Shown here: piece after piece, positions 1 through 5,762 of the stretch
Numbering within the stretch: position 1 is the first letter of the stretch
Layout of the letters: each line of letters begins with the position of its first letter
Origin: Myxococcales bacterium
Lineage (GTDB): Bacteria; Myxococcota_A; Polyangia; Fen-1088
Length of the DNA stretch: 5,762 nt
Assembly (NCBI GenBank): GCA_003170035.1
Contig: PMZX01000351.1
Coordinates: 8,316-14,077 of the forward strand
Direction of reading: 5' to 3'
The notes under the pieces: generated by a model
Seen by the model: only the letters and a program-made list of their open reading frames with translations
Told to the model about the DNA's origin: nothing
Databases searched by the model: none
Program-made: the position numbers and the translations under genes

Positions 1-528
1 GACGGGCTCGGCATCATTCAGAAGGCGGCCGATAGCGAAGGTCTAGCCGCGTCCGTGCCTGACGACGGCGGAGTTACCATCGTGCCTGCCCTGGCCGGGC
101 TGGGTGCGCCCCACTGGCGCTCCGAAGCCCGCGGCGCGATCCTTGGACTCACGCGCGGAACCCGGGCGGCTCACATCGCGCGCGCGGCCTTGCAGGCCAT
201 AGCCCTGCAGACTGTCGATCTGGTCCATGCCATGGAGCAAGACTCGGGTCGTTCGCTGACCGCCTTGCGCGTGGACGGTGGCGCCACCGCCAACAATCTG
301 CTCATGCAGATCCAGGCGGACTTGTTGGGCGCCGACATCATACGGCCGGCACAGGTCGAACTGACCGCAGTCGGTGCGGCGCGGCTGGCGGCCGAGGGTG
401 TGGGCCTGGACATCCACCCCCAAGACGCGACAGCAGACTCGGCCGCGACGATCTTTCATCCGCGCATGCCCGCCCGCGAACGCGACCGCATCCTGGCTTG
501 TTGGCGGGAAGCCATTGCCAAGGCCTGA
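1..528 (+). CDS. glpK: Glycerol kinase, C-terminal part (5' end outside the window)
   Basis: Glycerol kinase phosphorylates glycerol to sn-glycerol 3-phosphate with ATP in the cytosol, the entry step of glycerol catabolism and of phospholipid backbone supply. The reading frame is open from base 1, so this is the last 175 residues of a protein that is usually about 500 long; essentially the FGGY C-terminal domain is present. Visible family motifs are PALAGLGAPHW, then ARGAILGLTRG (E. coli: ARGAIFGLTRG), RVDGGATANNLLMQ in the ATP-binding region, and ELTAVGAA (E. coli EVTALGAA). These distinguish it from xylulokinase and other FGGY sugar kinases. The internal GTG at 55 is not the true start. After the GAA motif the tail diverges from E. 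coli (VGLD where VGFW is usual), so the residues E. coli uses for EIIA-Glc control are probably not conserved; the FBP-site residues lie outside the window. The ArsA-like gene follows after 39 nt. Confidence 0.93.
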   Translation, partial: DGLGIIQKAADSEGLAASVPDDGGVTIVPALAGLGAPHWRSEARGAILGLTRGTRAAHIARAALQAIALQTVDLVHAMEQDSGRSLTALRVDGGATANNLLMQIQADLLGADIIRPAQVELTAVGAARLAAEGVGLDIHPQDATADSAATIFHPRMPARERDRILACWREAIAKA

Positions 529-550
529 TTCATCCGCTGTGACCCGGCTA

Positions 551-559
551 GGGAGAGAG
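551..559 (+). promoter_or_regulatory. Ribosome binding site for the ArsA-like ATPase gene
   Basis: A purine run, GGGAGAGAG, lies 8 nt before the ATG at 568 in the short gap after glpK. It supports 568 as the start. I see no convincing promoter or terminator in the 39-nt gap, which suggests read-through from glpK. Confidence 0.6.
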
Positions 560-567
560 ATTTCGAT

Positions 568-1707
568 ATGAAACGCCTGGTCTTGGGCAAGCAGATCCTG
601 GTGTGCGTCGGCCCTGGCGGCGCAGGCAAGACGACCGCCGCCGCCGCGCTCGGCGTGCTGGCAGCGCGCGCGGGCCGGCGCACGCTGGTATGTACCATCG
701 ACCCGGCACCCCGGCTGGCCGATGCCCTGGGCGTTCCCGATCTGGGGCCCGAACCTCGCTCGCTGGCGAGCGAAACCAACCGCGTCCTCGGCATCGGGCC
801 GCCGGGAAGCCTGCAAGCGGCGCGCGTCGACACGGGCTGCGCGTTCGATCGGCTGATTGGGGAACAGGTGGCGGACCCGGTGTTGCGTGCCCGCATTCTG
901 GCCAATCCCCTCTACCGCCAGATGACGGCTGATCTGACCGGCGCGCCAGAATACGCTGCGACGCTTTTCCTCTTCGATTTGCAGCGCCAGCGCGCCTACG
1001 ACCTCATCGTGCTCGACACGCCTCCCACGGCCAATGCGCTCGACTTCCTCGCCACCCCGCACCGGTTGGCCGACGCAATCAGCAGCCCCGCGCTGCAGTG
1101 GCTGGCGGCCCGCAGCCCGAAGGCGCGTCGTTTTTCCTTGCAGCGACTGAGCGTCGGGGGTGCGCTCGTCCTGCGGCGTGCAGGCAAGCTGCTGGGTAGC
1201 CAATTCGTCGACGACCTCGGCGCTTTCTTGCTCGACGTGCGCGATGTGCTGGGCGCCTTTCTCGCGCGCGCTCGCGAGATTGAAGCGATGTTGAGGCGTC
1301 AGGACGTGGGCTTCCTGCTCGTGCTGTCACCCGAGACCGCTGCCATCAACGAAGCCTTGTACCTGGCCGGTCAGCTGCGGGCAGCGGGCACGCCCCTGGC
1401 CGGCTTCGTGGCCAACCGCGTGTTCCCTGCTCCCGGCATGGTCGAGGCCGATGCCCTGCGTGCGGTGCTTGCCGCTCTTCCGGCCCTGGCTGACCTGAGC
1501 GCTGTGCAACTTGAGGCCGCTGCGGTGCAGATCGCGGAACTTGGCGCCTATCTGGCCCACATTACGCATCAGCAGCAGAAAGAGTTGGCTCGCCTGGCCG
1601 CCCAGGCGCCCGGAGTTCCCATCACCCGGGTGCCGCTCTTGCCTCATGACGTATCCAACCTCGAGTCGCTCAAGGCGGTGGCGGACTGTTTCGGATCAAT
1701 GGGGTAA
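568..1707 (+). CDS. ArsA/Get3-like P-loop ATPase (divergent, client unknown)
   Basis: A 379-residue cytosolic ATPase of the SIMIBI class, family ArsA/TRC40/Get3. The order of motifs is clear: P-loop GPGGAGKTT at residues 15-23 (K21, T22), switch I TIDPAPRLADALG at 43-55 with D45 at the position of the catalytic Asp of Get3 (TDPAH), switch II LDTPPTANAL at 149-158 (Get3: DTAPTGHTL), and VANRVFP near 281-287, matching the adenine-binding VVNR stretch. The segment RVDTGCAFDRLIGEQ (86-100) and ILANPLYRQMT (110-120) resembles the actinobacterial/myxobacterial ArsA-like subgroup rather than true arsenite pump ATPases. Position 16 of the P-loop is Pro, where canonical members have the signature Lys that reaches across the dimer. 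The His of switch I DPAH is also replaced, by Pro (P48). It is a single-domain protein, unlike duplicated ArsA, and no arsB, arsR or arsD is nearby, so arsenic resistance is not supported. Its stop is 2 nt before thpR. Confidence 0.87.
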   Translation: MKRLVLGKQILVCVGPGGAGKTTAAAALGVLAARAGRRTLVCTIDPAPRLADALGVPDLGPEPRSLASETNRVLGIGPPGSLQAARVDTGCAFDRLIGEQVADPVLRARILANPLYRQMTADLTGAPEYAATLFLFDLQRQRAYDLIVLDTPPTANALDFLATPHRLADAISSPALQWLAARSPKARRFSLQRLSVGGALVLRRAGKLLGSQFVDDLGAFLLDVRDVLGAFLARAREIEAMLRRQDVGFLLVLSPETAAINEALYLAGQLRAAGTPLAGFVANRVFPAPGMVEADALRAVLAALPALADLSAVQLEAAAVQIAELGAYLAHITHQQQKELARLAAQAPGVPITRVPLLPHDVSNLESLKAVADCFGSMG

Positions 1708-1709
1708 CC

Positions 1710-2252
1710 ATGTTGCGGCTCTTTGTTGCGGTGGACTTGCCAGCAGAGCTTCGACCAGTGGTGGTGCGTCTGTGCCAGGGCATAGGCGGCGCACGCTGGA
1801 CGCGGCCTGAGCAGTTGCACATTACCCTGCGTTTTCTGGGCGACACGCCGGAAGACCAGCTCGGCGATCTGTGCGCGCATTTGCGCCAGATTCGCATGTC
1901 GGGCTTCCAGCTTGCACTTCGGGGCATCGGCGTCTTTCCTCCGCCCGGTGCACGCAAACCTGCGCGTGTGCTTTGGCTCGGCCTCGATCCGCCCGAGTCG
2001 TTGCAAGCACTCAAGCTTGCTGTTGATGAGGTGCTCGGGCCGGACCCTGACACGGCCAAGCGCGGTTTCTCACCCCATTTGACCCTGGCCCGTTTCCCGA
2101 CCCGGCCACGCCACGACCTCGACGCCTTCCTGGCCGAGCACGCCGGGTTCGAGGGCGGTCGCTTTCTGGTAGACAGGTTCCACCTGTACCGGAGCACCCT
2201 TCGCCGCGAGGGCGCACTACACGAGATTGTCGAAACCTACCCATTGCCATAG
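1710..2252 (+). CDS. thpR: RNA 2',3'-cyclic phosphodiesterase ThpR (2H phosphoesterase, LigT family)
   Basis: A 180-residue cytosolic protein of the LigT/ThpR branch of the 2H phosphoesterases, which open 2',3'-cyclic phosphate ends of RNA to 2'-phosphate (and were first noted for tRNA half ligation in vitro). The two catalytic HxT motifs are intact: H37-I-T39 in EQLHITLRFLGD and H123-L-T125 in FSPHLTLARF, spaced 86 residues apart as expected for the two-lobed fold. The N-terminus LRLFVAVDLPAELR (2-15) is the typical family opening and fixes the ATG at 1710. Length is normal for the family. The start is 2 nt after the ATPase stop, so translation is probably coupled; only a short GGGG lies upstream. 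No defect is seen. The function assignment is secure at family level; the physiological RNA substrate is not known from sequence. Confidence 0.94.
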   Translation: MLRLFVAVDLPAELRPVVVRLCQGIGGARWTRPEQLHITLRFLGDTPEDQLGDLCAHLRQIRMSGFQLALRGIGVFPPPGARKPARVLWLGLDPPESLQALKLAVDEVLGPDPDTAKRGFSPHLTLARFPTRPRHDLDAFLAEHAGFEGGRFLVDRFHLYRSTLRREGALHEIVETYPLP

Positions 2253-2269
2253 CGCCGGCCACGACTTCA

Positions 2270-2297
2270 GCGAAACCCGGGACCGTGGTAGTTTCGC
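2270..2297. promoter_or_regulatory. Inverted repeat just upstream of the barrel-protein start
   Basis: GCGAAAC at 2270-2276 is the perfect reverse complement of GTTTCGC at 2291-2297, with a 14-nt spacer. The right arm ends 4 nt before the ATG at 2302. In RNA this would be a 7-bp stem covering the place where a ribosome binding site should be; in DNA it could be a dyad operator. There is no T-tract after it, so an intrinsic terminator for thpR is unlikely. Function is inferred; only the repeat itself is seen. Confidence 0.45.
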
Positions 2298-2301
2298 ACC
2301 C

Positions 2302-3075
2302 ATGACGACTAGATTTCCTCGAAGTGGATGCAGGAACATTGGCGCTTTCGGGCTCGCCGGACTTGTTCTCACAATTTCGTCGGCGGCTTTCGCCCAGGCG
2401 GTGCAGCCGCAGCCGTCGGCGCCACCGCAACCCTATCCTCAGCCACAACCCTATCCTCCGCCCGGCTACGGGCCACCACCGGGCTACGGGTATCCTCCGC
2501 CCGGCTACGGCTATCAGCCGTCCCTTTTGCCCGGCTACCATACCCACGACGGGTTCTACCTGCGACTGGCGGTGGGAGGTGGCTACGCCCATGCTTCGGC
2601 CTCCTACCAGAACCAAGACGTAGTCTACAGCGGCGGGGCGTTCGCGCTTGACATGGCCTTCGGCGGGGCCGTCACCCCCAATCTGATCATTTACGGCGCG
2701 ATTGTGGGCTACGGGATCCCCAACCCGACACTGAAATCGAATGGCGCGAACATTGACATGTCCGGAATCACCTTCAACGCCATCGGGGTTGGACCAGGTG
2801 TCACTTACTACATCATGCCGGAGAATATGTACGCCTCGGGCTCACTGCTTTTGCACTTCCTGAGCCTGAGTGCACAACATTCGAACCAGTCGGCGGATTT
2901 GTCTGATACTGGCGTTGGCTTCAGTCTGATGTTCGGGAAAGAATGGTGGGTTTCGTCGGACTGGGGGCTCGGTGTCGCTGGCCAGTTCATGTTTGGCTCG
3001 GACAAGGCTAAGTACGTGAATGCGCGCTGGACCACAGTGGCAGGCGGCGTCCTGTTCAGCGCCACCTACAATTGA
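2302..3075 (+). CDS. Secreted protein with Pro/Tyr/Gly-rich linker and predicted outer-membrane beta-barrel
   Basis: A 257-residue protein of unrecognised family. Residues 1-31 look like a Sec signal peptide: basic n-region (R4, R7, R11), hydrophobic IGAFGLAGLVLTISSAAFA, and cleavage after AFA31 before QAVQP. Residues 32-80 are a low-complexity linker of QPYP and PPPGYG units. Residues 84-257 have alternating hydrophobic/polar, glycine- and aromatic-rich segments typical of a small outer-membrane barrel (FYLRLAVGGGYAHAS, YGAIVGYGIP, VGPGVTYYIM, GVGFSLMFGKEWWVS, GLGVAGQFMFG, TVAGGVLFSATYN), enough for about eight strands. It ends in Tyr-Asn, not a terminal Phe/Trp. I chose the ATG at 2302: the frame is open further up to a TTG at 2227, but that start would overlap thpR and put 25 polar residues before the signal peptide. 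The ribosome binding site is weak. A surface or porin-like role is inference; a linker that contacts peptidoglycan is possible. Confidence 0.72.
   Translation: MTTRFPRSGCRNIGAFGLAGLVLTISSAAFAQAVQPQPSAPPQPYPQPQPYPPPGYGPPPGYGYPPPGYGYQPSLLPGYHTHDGFYLRLAVGGGYAHASASYQNQDVVYSGGAFALDMAFGGAVTPNLIIYGAIVGYGIPNPTLKSNGANIDMSGITFNAIGVGPGVTYYIMPENMYASGSLLLHFLSLSAQHSNQSADLSDTGVGFSLMFGKEWWVSSDWGLGVAGQFMFGSDKAKYVNARWTTVAGGVLFSATYN
2428..2515 (+). repeat. In-frame tandem Pro/Gln/Tyr and Pro/Gly/Tyr coding repeats
   Basis: Inside the barrel-protein gene, a 13-nt unit CAACCCTATCCTC occurs at 2428-2440 and again at 2446-2458 (18-nt period, six residues, QPYPxP). A 20-nt unit is repeated exactly at 2452-2471 and 2491-2510 (39-nt period), with a partly matching copy between them. 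The encoded peptide runs through three PPPGYG-type motifs. All periods are multiples of three, so copy changes would lengthen or shorten the linker without breaking the frame. Confidence 0.8.
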
Positions 3076-3120
3076 AGCAGGTCCTGAGCTGCCATCACAG
3101 TCACGCCACCTTCTGCAATT

Positions 3121-3126
3121 GAGGAA
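3121..3126 (+). promoter_or_regulatory. Ribosome binding site for the DUF3015 gene
   Basis: GAGGAA ends 8 nt before the ATG at 3135 and is the clearest Shine-Dalgarno in the window. It decides the start in favour of 3135. The ATG at 3127 is in another frame and stops after three codons. The rest of the 59-nt gap (3076-3134) shows no convincing promoter or terminator. Confidence 0.7.
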
Positions 3127-3134
3127 ATGAAGCA

Positions 3135-3671
3135 ATGAAGAGACTCTCACTCGGATTGGGGGCCTTTGTGCTGCTTTTCGCCGGCACGGCCCACGCACAA
3201 TACGGAATGGCCGGTTGTGGCCTTGGAGCGATGGCCTTTGGGAACGACCAAGATACGCTGAAGCAAGTCATCGCCGCCATTATCAATCCCACTGCCGGGC
3301 AGACTTTTGCCATTACCTCCGGGACCTCCAACTGCGTGAGCCGGGGAGTGATCAGGGCCGAGCGCGAGCAAGCCGCGTTTGCCGAGGTCAACTTCCAGGA
3401 CATCAAGGGCAACATGGCTGCCGGGGGCGGTGAATACCTGGCTTCCCTTGCCACCCTGCTCGGCTGCGAGGATTCGGCCAAGCCGGTTTTTGCCAGGATG
3501 ACCCAGGACAAGCTCGAGATCCTGGTGCCCAGCCCCTCGACCACCCCCATCCAGATGCTCGTCGGCGTCAAGCAGCAGATCAAGGCTTCGCCCGCGCTGG
3601 CTGCCTCATGCACCGACGCGCGCGCGATTGCGCGGGCCGAGGGCAAGCCGATGACCCTTGCCAAGCGCTAG
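3135..3671 (+). CDS. Periplasmic DUF3015 family protein
   Basis: A 178-residue exported protein. Residues 1-21 form a compact Sec signal peptide (MKR, then LSLGLGAFVLLFAGTAHA, cleavage before QYGMAG). The mature part carries the features I associate with DUF3015: a GCGLGAMAFG block at 27-36, a QTFAITSGTSNC stretch at 56-67, and a GGGEYLASLATLLGC block at 98-111. Four cysteines (C28, C67, C111, C159) could form two disulfides in the periplasm. No enzymatic motif is visible and the molecular function of the family is unknown. The gene has a good ribosome binding site, and its stop is immediately followed by the start of the DUF4105 gene. From general knowledge, DUF3015 and DUF4105 genes are neighbours in other proteobacteria too, so the pair probably acts together. 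The C-terminus is basic (MTLAKR). Confidence 0.85.
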   Translation: MKRLSLGLGAFVLLFAGTAHAQYGMAGCGLGAMAFGNDQDTLKQVIAAIINPTAGQTFAITSGTSNCVSRGVIRAEREQAAFAEVNFQDIKGNMAAGGGEYLASLATLLGCEDSAKPVFARMTQDKLEILVPSPSTTPIQMLVGVKQQIKASPALAASCTDARAIARAEGKPMTLAKR

Positions 3672-5651
3672 TTGTCTGTCACGAGAACCTTGAACGATTG
3701 TTTGTCCCGGCGTTTCCGAGCGGAGCGCCGAGACGTTCTGTTTTTCGGGCCGCTGCTGTTCTGTTTGATCGTCGGCCTGTGCGCCTCGCCTGCCTCGGCC
3801 GAGCAATCCTATTTGCACGAATTGCAGACGCGGGCGCGTACGCGGGGGCTGGCGCGCACGCGCCTGTGGCAGGTTCTGCTGCACTATCATCGCACTCTGT
3901 GCGGCGGCTGGCGCAGCAGTGCGGACGGCCCCGGATTCTTCCTGGCCGGTTCTGTGGGCGAGATTGATCCCGAGGCCGAGTTGATGGCCACTGTGGCCGC
4001 CTTTGCGGCGCCGGCGACGCCGGCAACGCCAGACGATGAGGCCGGTCAGCACGCGCAGTGCCGCTTTCCTGCGCGCTGGTCTTGGCTCAAGCAGGAACTG
4101 GCCATCGATACGGCGCGCCTTCCCGAGCAGCCTTGCCCGCTCTTTTCCGGCTGGTGCCAGGCGATTGCGCCGGAAAAGGTCGCGCTGGTTTTTTCGTCGG
4201 CCTACATCAACAGCCCGGCCTCCATGTACGGCCACACCTTCTTGCGCCTCACGCGCCGGACGGGCGAGGACAACCGCCTCATCGACTACATCGTCAATTT
4301 CGCTGCCGAGGAAGACACAAAGAGTGGTCTGGTCTATGCGTGGAAAGGCCTGTTTGGCGGCTTCGCCGGCCACTTCTACGTGATGCCCTACTACATGAAG
4401 ATCCAGGAGTACTCGAACATCGAGAGCCGCGACCTGTGGGAATACGAGTTGGCGCTGGGCCAGGCGCAGGCCGAGCGCCTGGTGGCGCATACCTGGGAGA
4501 CCCGCAGCACCCACTTCAACTACTACTTCGCGACCGAGAATTGCTCGTACTTCTTGCTTGAGCTTCTCGAGGTCGCGGATCCCGAGCTGCGACTCTCCGA
4601 TCGCTTTCACGGCACGGTCGTCCCGGTGGAAACTCTGCGCGCCGTGCTGGCGGTTCCTGGCCTGGTCAAGGCGCGGACGGTGCGGCCGTCGCTGCGTGCC
4701 CAGATCTTGAATCGCAAGTCGCACATGATGGGCAGCGAGATCAAGACCGCCGAGGCTTTGAGCAAGCGGGGGCGCGAGGCGCAAGGGCTGATCGCAGACT
4801 GGTCCAGGGAGCGTCAGGCGCGCATCATCGATGCTGCCTACGATCTTTTGCGTTTTCGCGAGGGCCTGACCAAGGAGCCTTCGCCCGAATTTCTGCGCAA
4901 GGAACGCGAGTTGCTCATCCTGCGCGGCCGCACCGGCGTCCCGCCGCTTGACAACGACGCGAAGCCAGCCAGCGACGCCCCGGAGACCGGCCACCGGTCG
5001 CTGCGGCTGGGCCTGGCAGGCGGCATGATGGGCGGCGGGCATGCTGTCTTCGAGGAGCTTTCGCTGCGCGTGGCCCTACACGATTTCCTGGACCCGTCTC
5101 GCGGCTATCTCGACGATGCCGAACTGGAGATGATCCAGCTCCGCATCCGATTTGAGAACGCAGCCCGCCGGGTGTTTCCAGAGCGTCTCGACCTGATCAA
5201 CATTCTTTCGGTGTCGGGCTACGACCGCTGGATTCCCAAGACGGCCTGGGCGATCCGTGTCGGTGGTGCACAGGCGCACAATCTGGCATGCGCGGGTGTG
5301 CGCTGCAGCTACGGTGGAGTGAATATGGGCGGAGGAATCTCGTTCCGGCTCGGCCACCCGTTCTTGTTCTTCTTGCTCGCCGACGCAGATCTGGCTGGCG
5401 GCGCGCCGTTTTCCGACCATTGGCGAATTGGCCTGGGCGGCTTCGCCGGCGCCGTGCTGCGGCTCGGACACTTTTCCCAGACCGCGGCCGAGGGCCGCGA
5501 CATCTACTACTTCTTGGGCGACCGCCGTCGCGCTCCGGTCATCAGCGTCGGGCAAGGGTTCAATCTCGGGCCCTGGGGCCAGATCCGCCTGGTCGGTGAC
5601 GCCGTGGGATCATACCGGGAGGCCCGCGCCGAATTGCTCGGGTATTTCTAG
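3672..5651 (+). CDS. DUF4105 / Lnb N-terminal-domain-like putative cysteine enzyme with C-terminal barrel-like domain
   Basis: A 659-residue exported protein. Residues 1-43 read as a signal peptide (basic RRFRAERRD, hydrophobic VLFFGPLLFCLIVGLCA, cleavage after ASA43); a lipobox is absent because Leu precedes C37. Residues 44-140 are a family-typical N-terminal region (LARTRLWQVLLHYH, DGPGFFLAG, DPEAELMATVAAF). Residues 155-300 are the DUF4105 core: SSAYINSPASMYGHTFLRL with H188, FYVMPYYMKIQEY (235-247), and TENCSYFLLELLE (288-300) with C291. His before Cys matches a circularly permuted NlpC/P60-like order. The related periplasmic domain of Lnb in Bacteroides N-acylates lipoproteins. Residues 340-425 are charged and helical. 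Residues 440-659 look like outer-membrane barrel strands and end in GYF, a usual beta-signal; C540 and C545 may pair. The TTG at 3672 abuts the DUF3015 stop and lacks a clear ribosome binding site; TTG codons at 3690 and 3702 are alternatives. Enzymatic activity is inference. Confidence 0.88.
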   Translation: MSVTRTLNDCLSRRFRAERRDVLFFGPLLFCLIVGLCASPASAEQSYLHELQTRARTRGLARTRLWQVLLHYHRTLCGGWRSSADGPGFFLAGSVGEIDPEAELMATVAAFAAPATPATPDDEAGQHAQCRFPARWSWLKQELAIDTARLPEQPCPLFSGWCQAIAPEKVALVFSSAYINSPASMYGHTFLRLTRRTGEDNRLIDYIVNFAAEEDTKSGLVYAWKGLFGGFAGHFYVMPYYMKIQEYSNIESRDLWEYELALGQAQAERLVAHTWETRSTHFNYYFATENCSYFLLELLEVADPELRLSDRFHGTVVPVETLRAVLAVPGLVKARTVRPSLRAQILNRKSHMMGSEIKTAEALSKRGREAQGLIADWSRERQARIIDAAYDLLRFREGLTKEPSPEFLRKERELLILRGRTGVPPLDNDAKPASDAPETGHRSLRLGLAGGMMGGGHAVFEELSLRVALHDFLDPSRGYLDDAELEMIQLRIRFENAARRVFPERLDLINILSVSGYDRWIPKTAWAIRVGGAQAHNLACAGVRCSYGGVNMGGGISFRLGHPFLFFLLADADLAGGAPFSDHWRIGLGGFAGAVLRLGHFSQTAAEGRDIYYFLGDRRRAPVISVGQGFNLGPWGQIRLVGDAVGSYREARAELLGYF

Positions 5652-5657
5652 TCGCGT

Positions 5658-5679
5658 GGGGAGCCTGCCGGCTCTGCCC
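5658..5679 (+). other. GC-rich stem-loop after the DUF4105 gene
   Basis: GAGCC (5661-5665) pairs with GGCTC (5670-5674) around a TGCC loop, and GGG (5658-5660) can pair with CCC (5677-5679) across a 2-nt bulge. It lies 6 nt after the stop codon, where an operon end would be expected. There is no T-tract, so it is not a standard intrinsic terminator; transcript-end protection or a Rho-assisted stop are possible. An alternative pairing of CCCC at 5678-5681 with GGGG at 5685-5688 competes with it. Confidence 0.35.
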
Positions 5680-5762
5680 CCTACGGGGACTTCGGGACCG
5701 ACAGCCCGCCCTGCCCACCCCGCGCGCCTCGCGCGCGCCCTCGCCGGCGGCGTACCATCGCG

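Noticed and set aside
43..1203. Open frame of 386 codons on the minus strand
   Set aside because: It is antisense to glpK and the ArsA-like gene, both supported by family motifs; composition is low-information Arg/Gly/Gln.
568..1707. Arsenite pump ATPase (arsA) assignment
   Set aside because: Single ATPase domain, missing signature lysine, no arsenic genes nearby, and sequence features closer to uncharacterised ArsA-like proteins.
2227..2301. Upstream TTG start extending the barrel protein by 25 residues
   Set aside because: It overlaps the end of thpR, adds a polar stretch before a well-formed signal peptide, and the ATG at 2302 gives a normal export signal.
2428..2515. Repeat tract as a CRISPR-like array
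   Set aside because: Repeats are short, in frame, without unique spacers of constant length, and encode a proline-rich linker.
3072..3100. Possible sigma-70 promoter (TTGAAG, 17 nt, TCACAG)
   Set aside because: The -10 element matches poorly and the -35 overlaps the stop codon of the barrel gene; chance is a sufficient explanation.
3606..5042. Long open frame of 478 codons on the minus strand
   Set aside because: It lies antisense to the DUF4105 gene, whose motifs are clear. The encoded peptide is rich in Arg, Gln and Ala with no recognisable motif, as expected from the mirror of a GC-rich gene.
5679..5759. Short minus-strand frame (about 23 codons) in the 3' tail
   Set aside because: Arg/Gly-rich, without a recognisable ribosome binding site or family resemblance; a product of CG-rich sequence.

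Overview
The window is GC-rich and tightly packed, with strong G/C preference at third codon positions, and every supported gene lies on the + strand. The gene content points to a Gram-negative proteobacterium-like organism, most plausibly of the Myxococcota/'Deltaproteobacteria' type. It encodes two proteins with outer-membrane barrel-like regions, one of them carrying a Pro-Pro-Gly-Tyr repeat linker of a kind common in myxobacterial envelope proteins, and an ArsA-like ATPase of the subtype seen in actinobacteria and myxobacteria. The taxonomic guess is inference; there is no rRNA or marker gene.

Layout: (1) 1-528, the 3' end of a glycerol kinase gene (glpK), cut by the window edge. (2) 568-1707, an ArsA/Get3-like P-loop ATPase with a divergent P-loop. 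(3) 1710-2252, thpR, an RNA 2',3'-cyclic phosphodiesterase of the 2H family, 2 nt after the ATPase gene. (4) 2302-3075, a secreted protein with a Pro/Tyr/Gly-rich linker and a predicted outer-membrane beta-barrel, preceded by a 7-bp inverted repeat just upstream of its start. (5) 3135-3671, a small periplasmic DUF3015 protein. (6) 3672-5651, a 659-residue DUF4105 protein (the family of the Lnb periplasmic domain) with a C-terminal barrel-like region, whose TTG start directly abuts the DUF3015 stop. (7) 5652-5762, a non-coding, hairpin-rich tail.

The first three genes are cytosolic and so closely spaced that they are probably co-transcribed, although their functions (glycerol phosphorylation, an ATPase of unknown client, RNA end processing) do not form an obvious pathway. 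The last three are all exported envelope proteins. The DUF3015-DUF4105 pair is the most coherent unit: a small periplasmic partner next to a putative His/Cys enzyme fused to an outer-membrane-type domain. No tRNA, rRNA, CRISPR array, insertion sequence or phage gene was seen. The best lead for something under-described is the DUF3015-DUF4105/barrel pair, followed by the ArsA-like ATPase that lacks the family's signature lysine.
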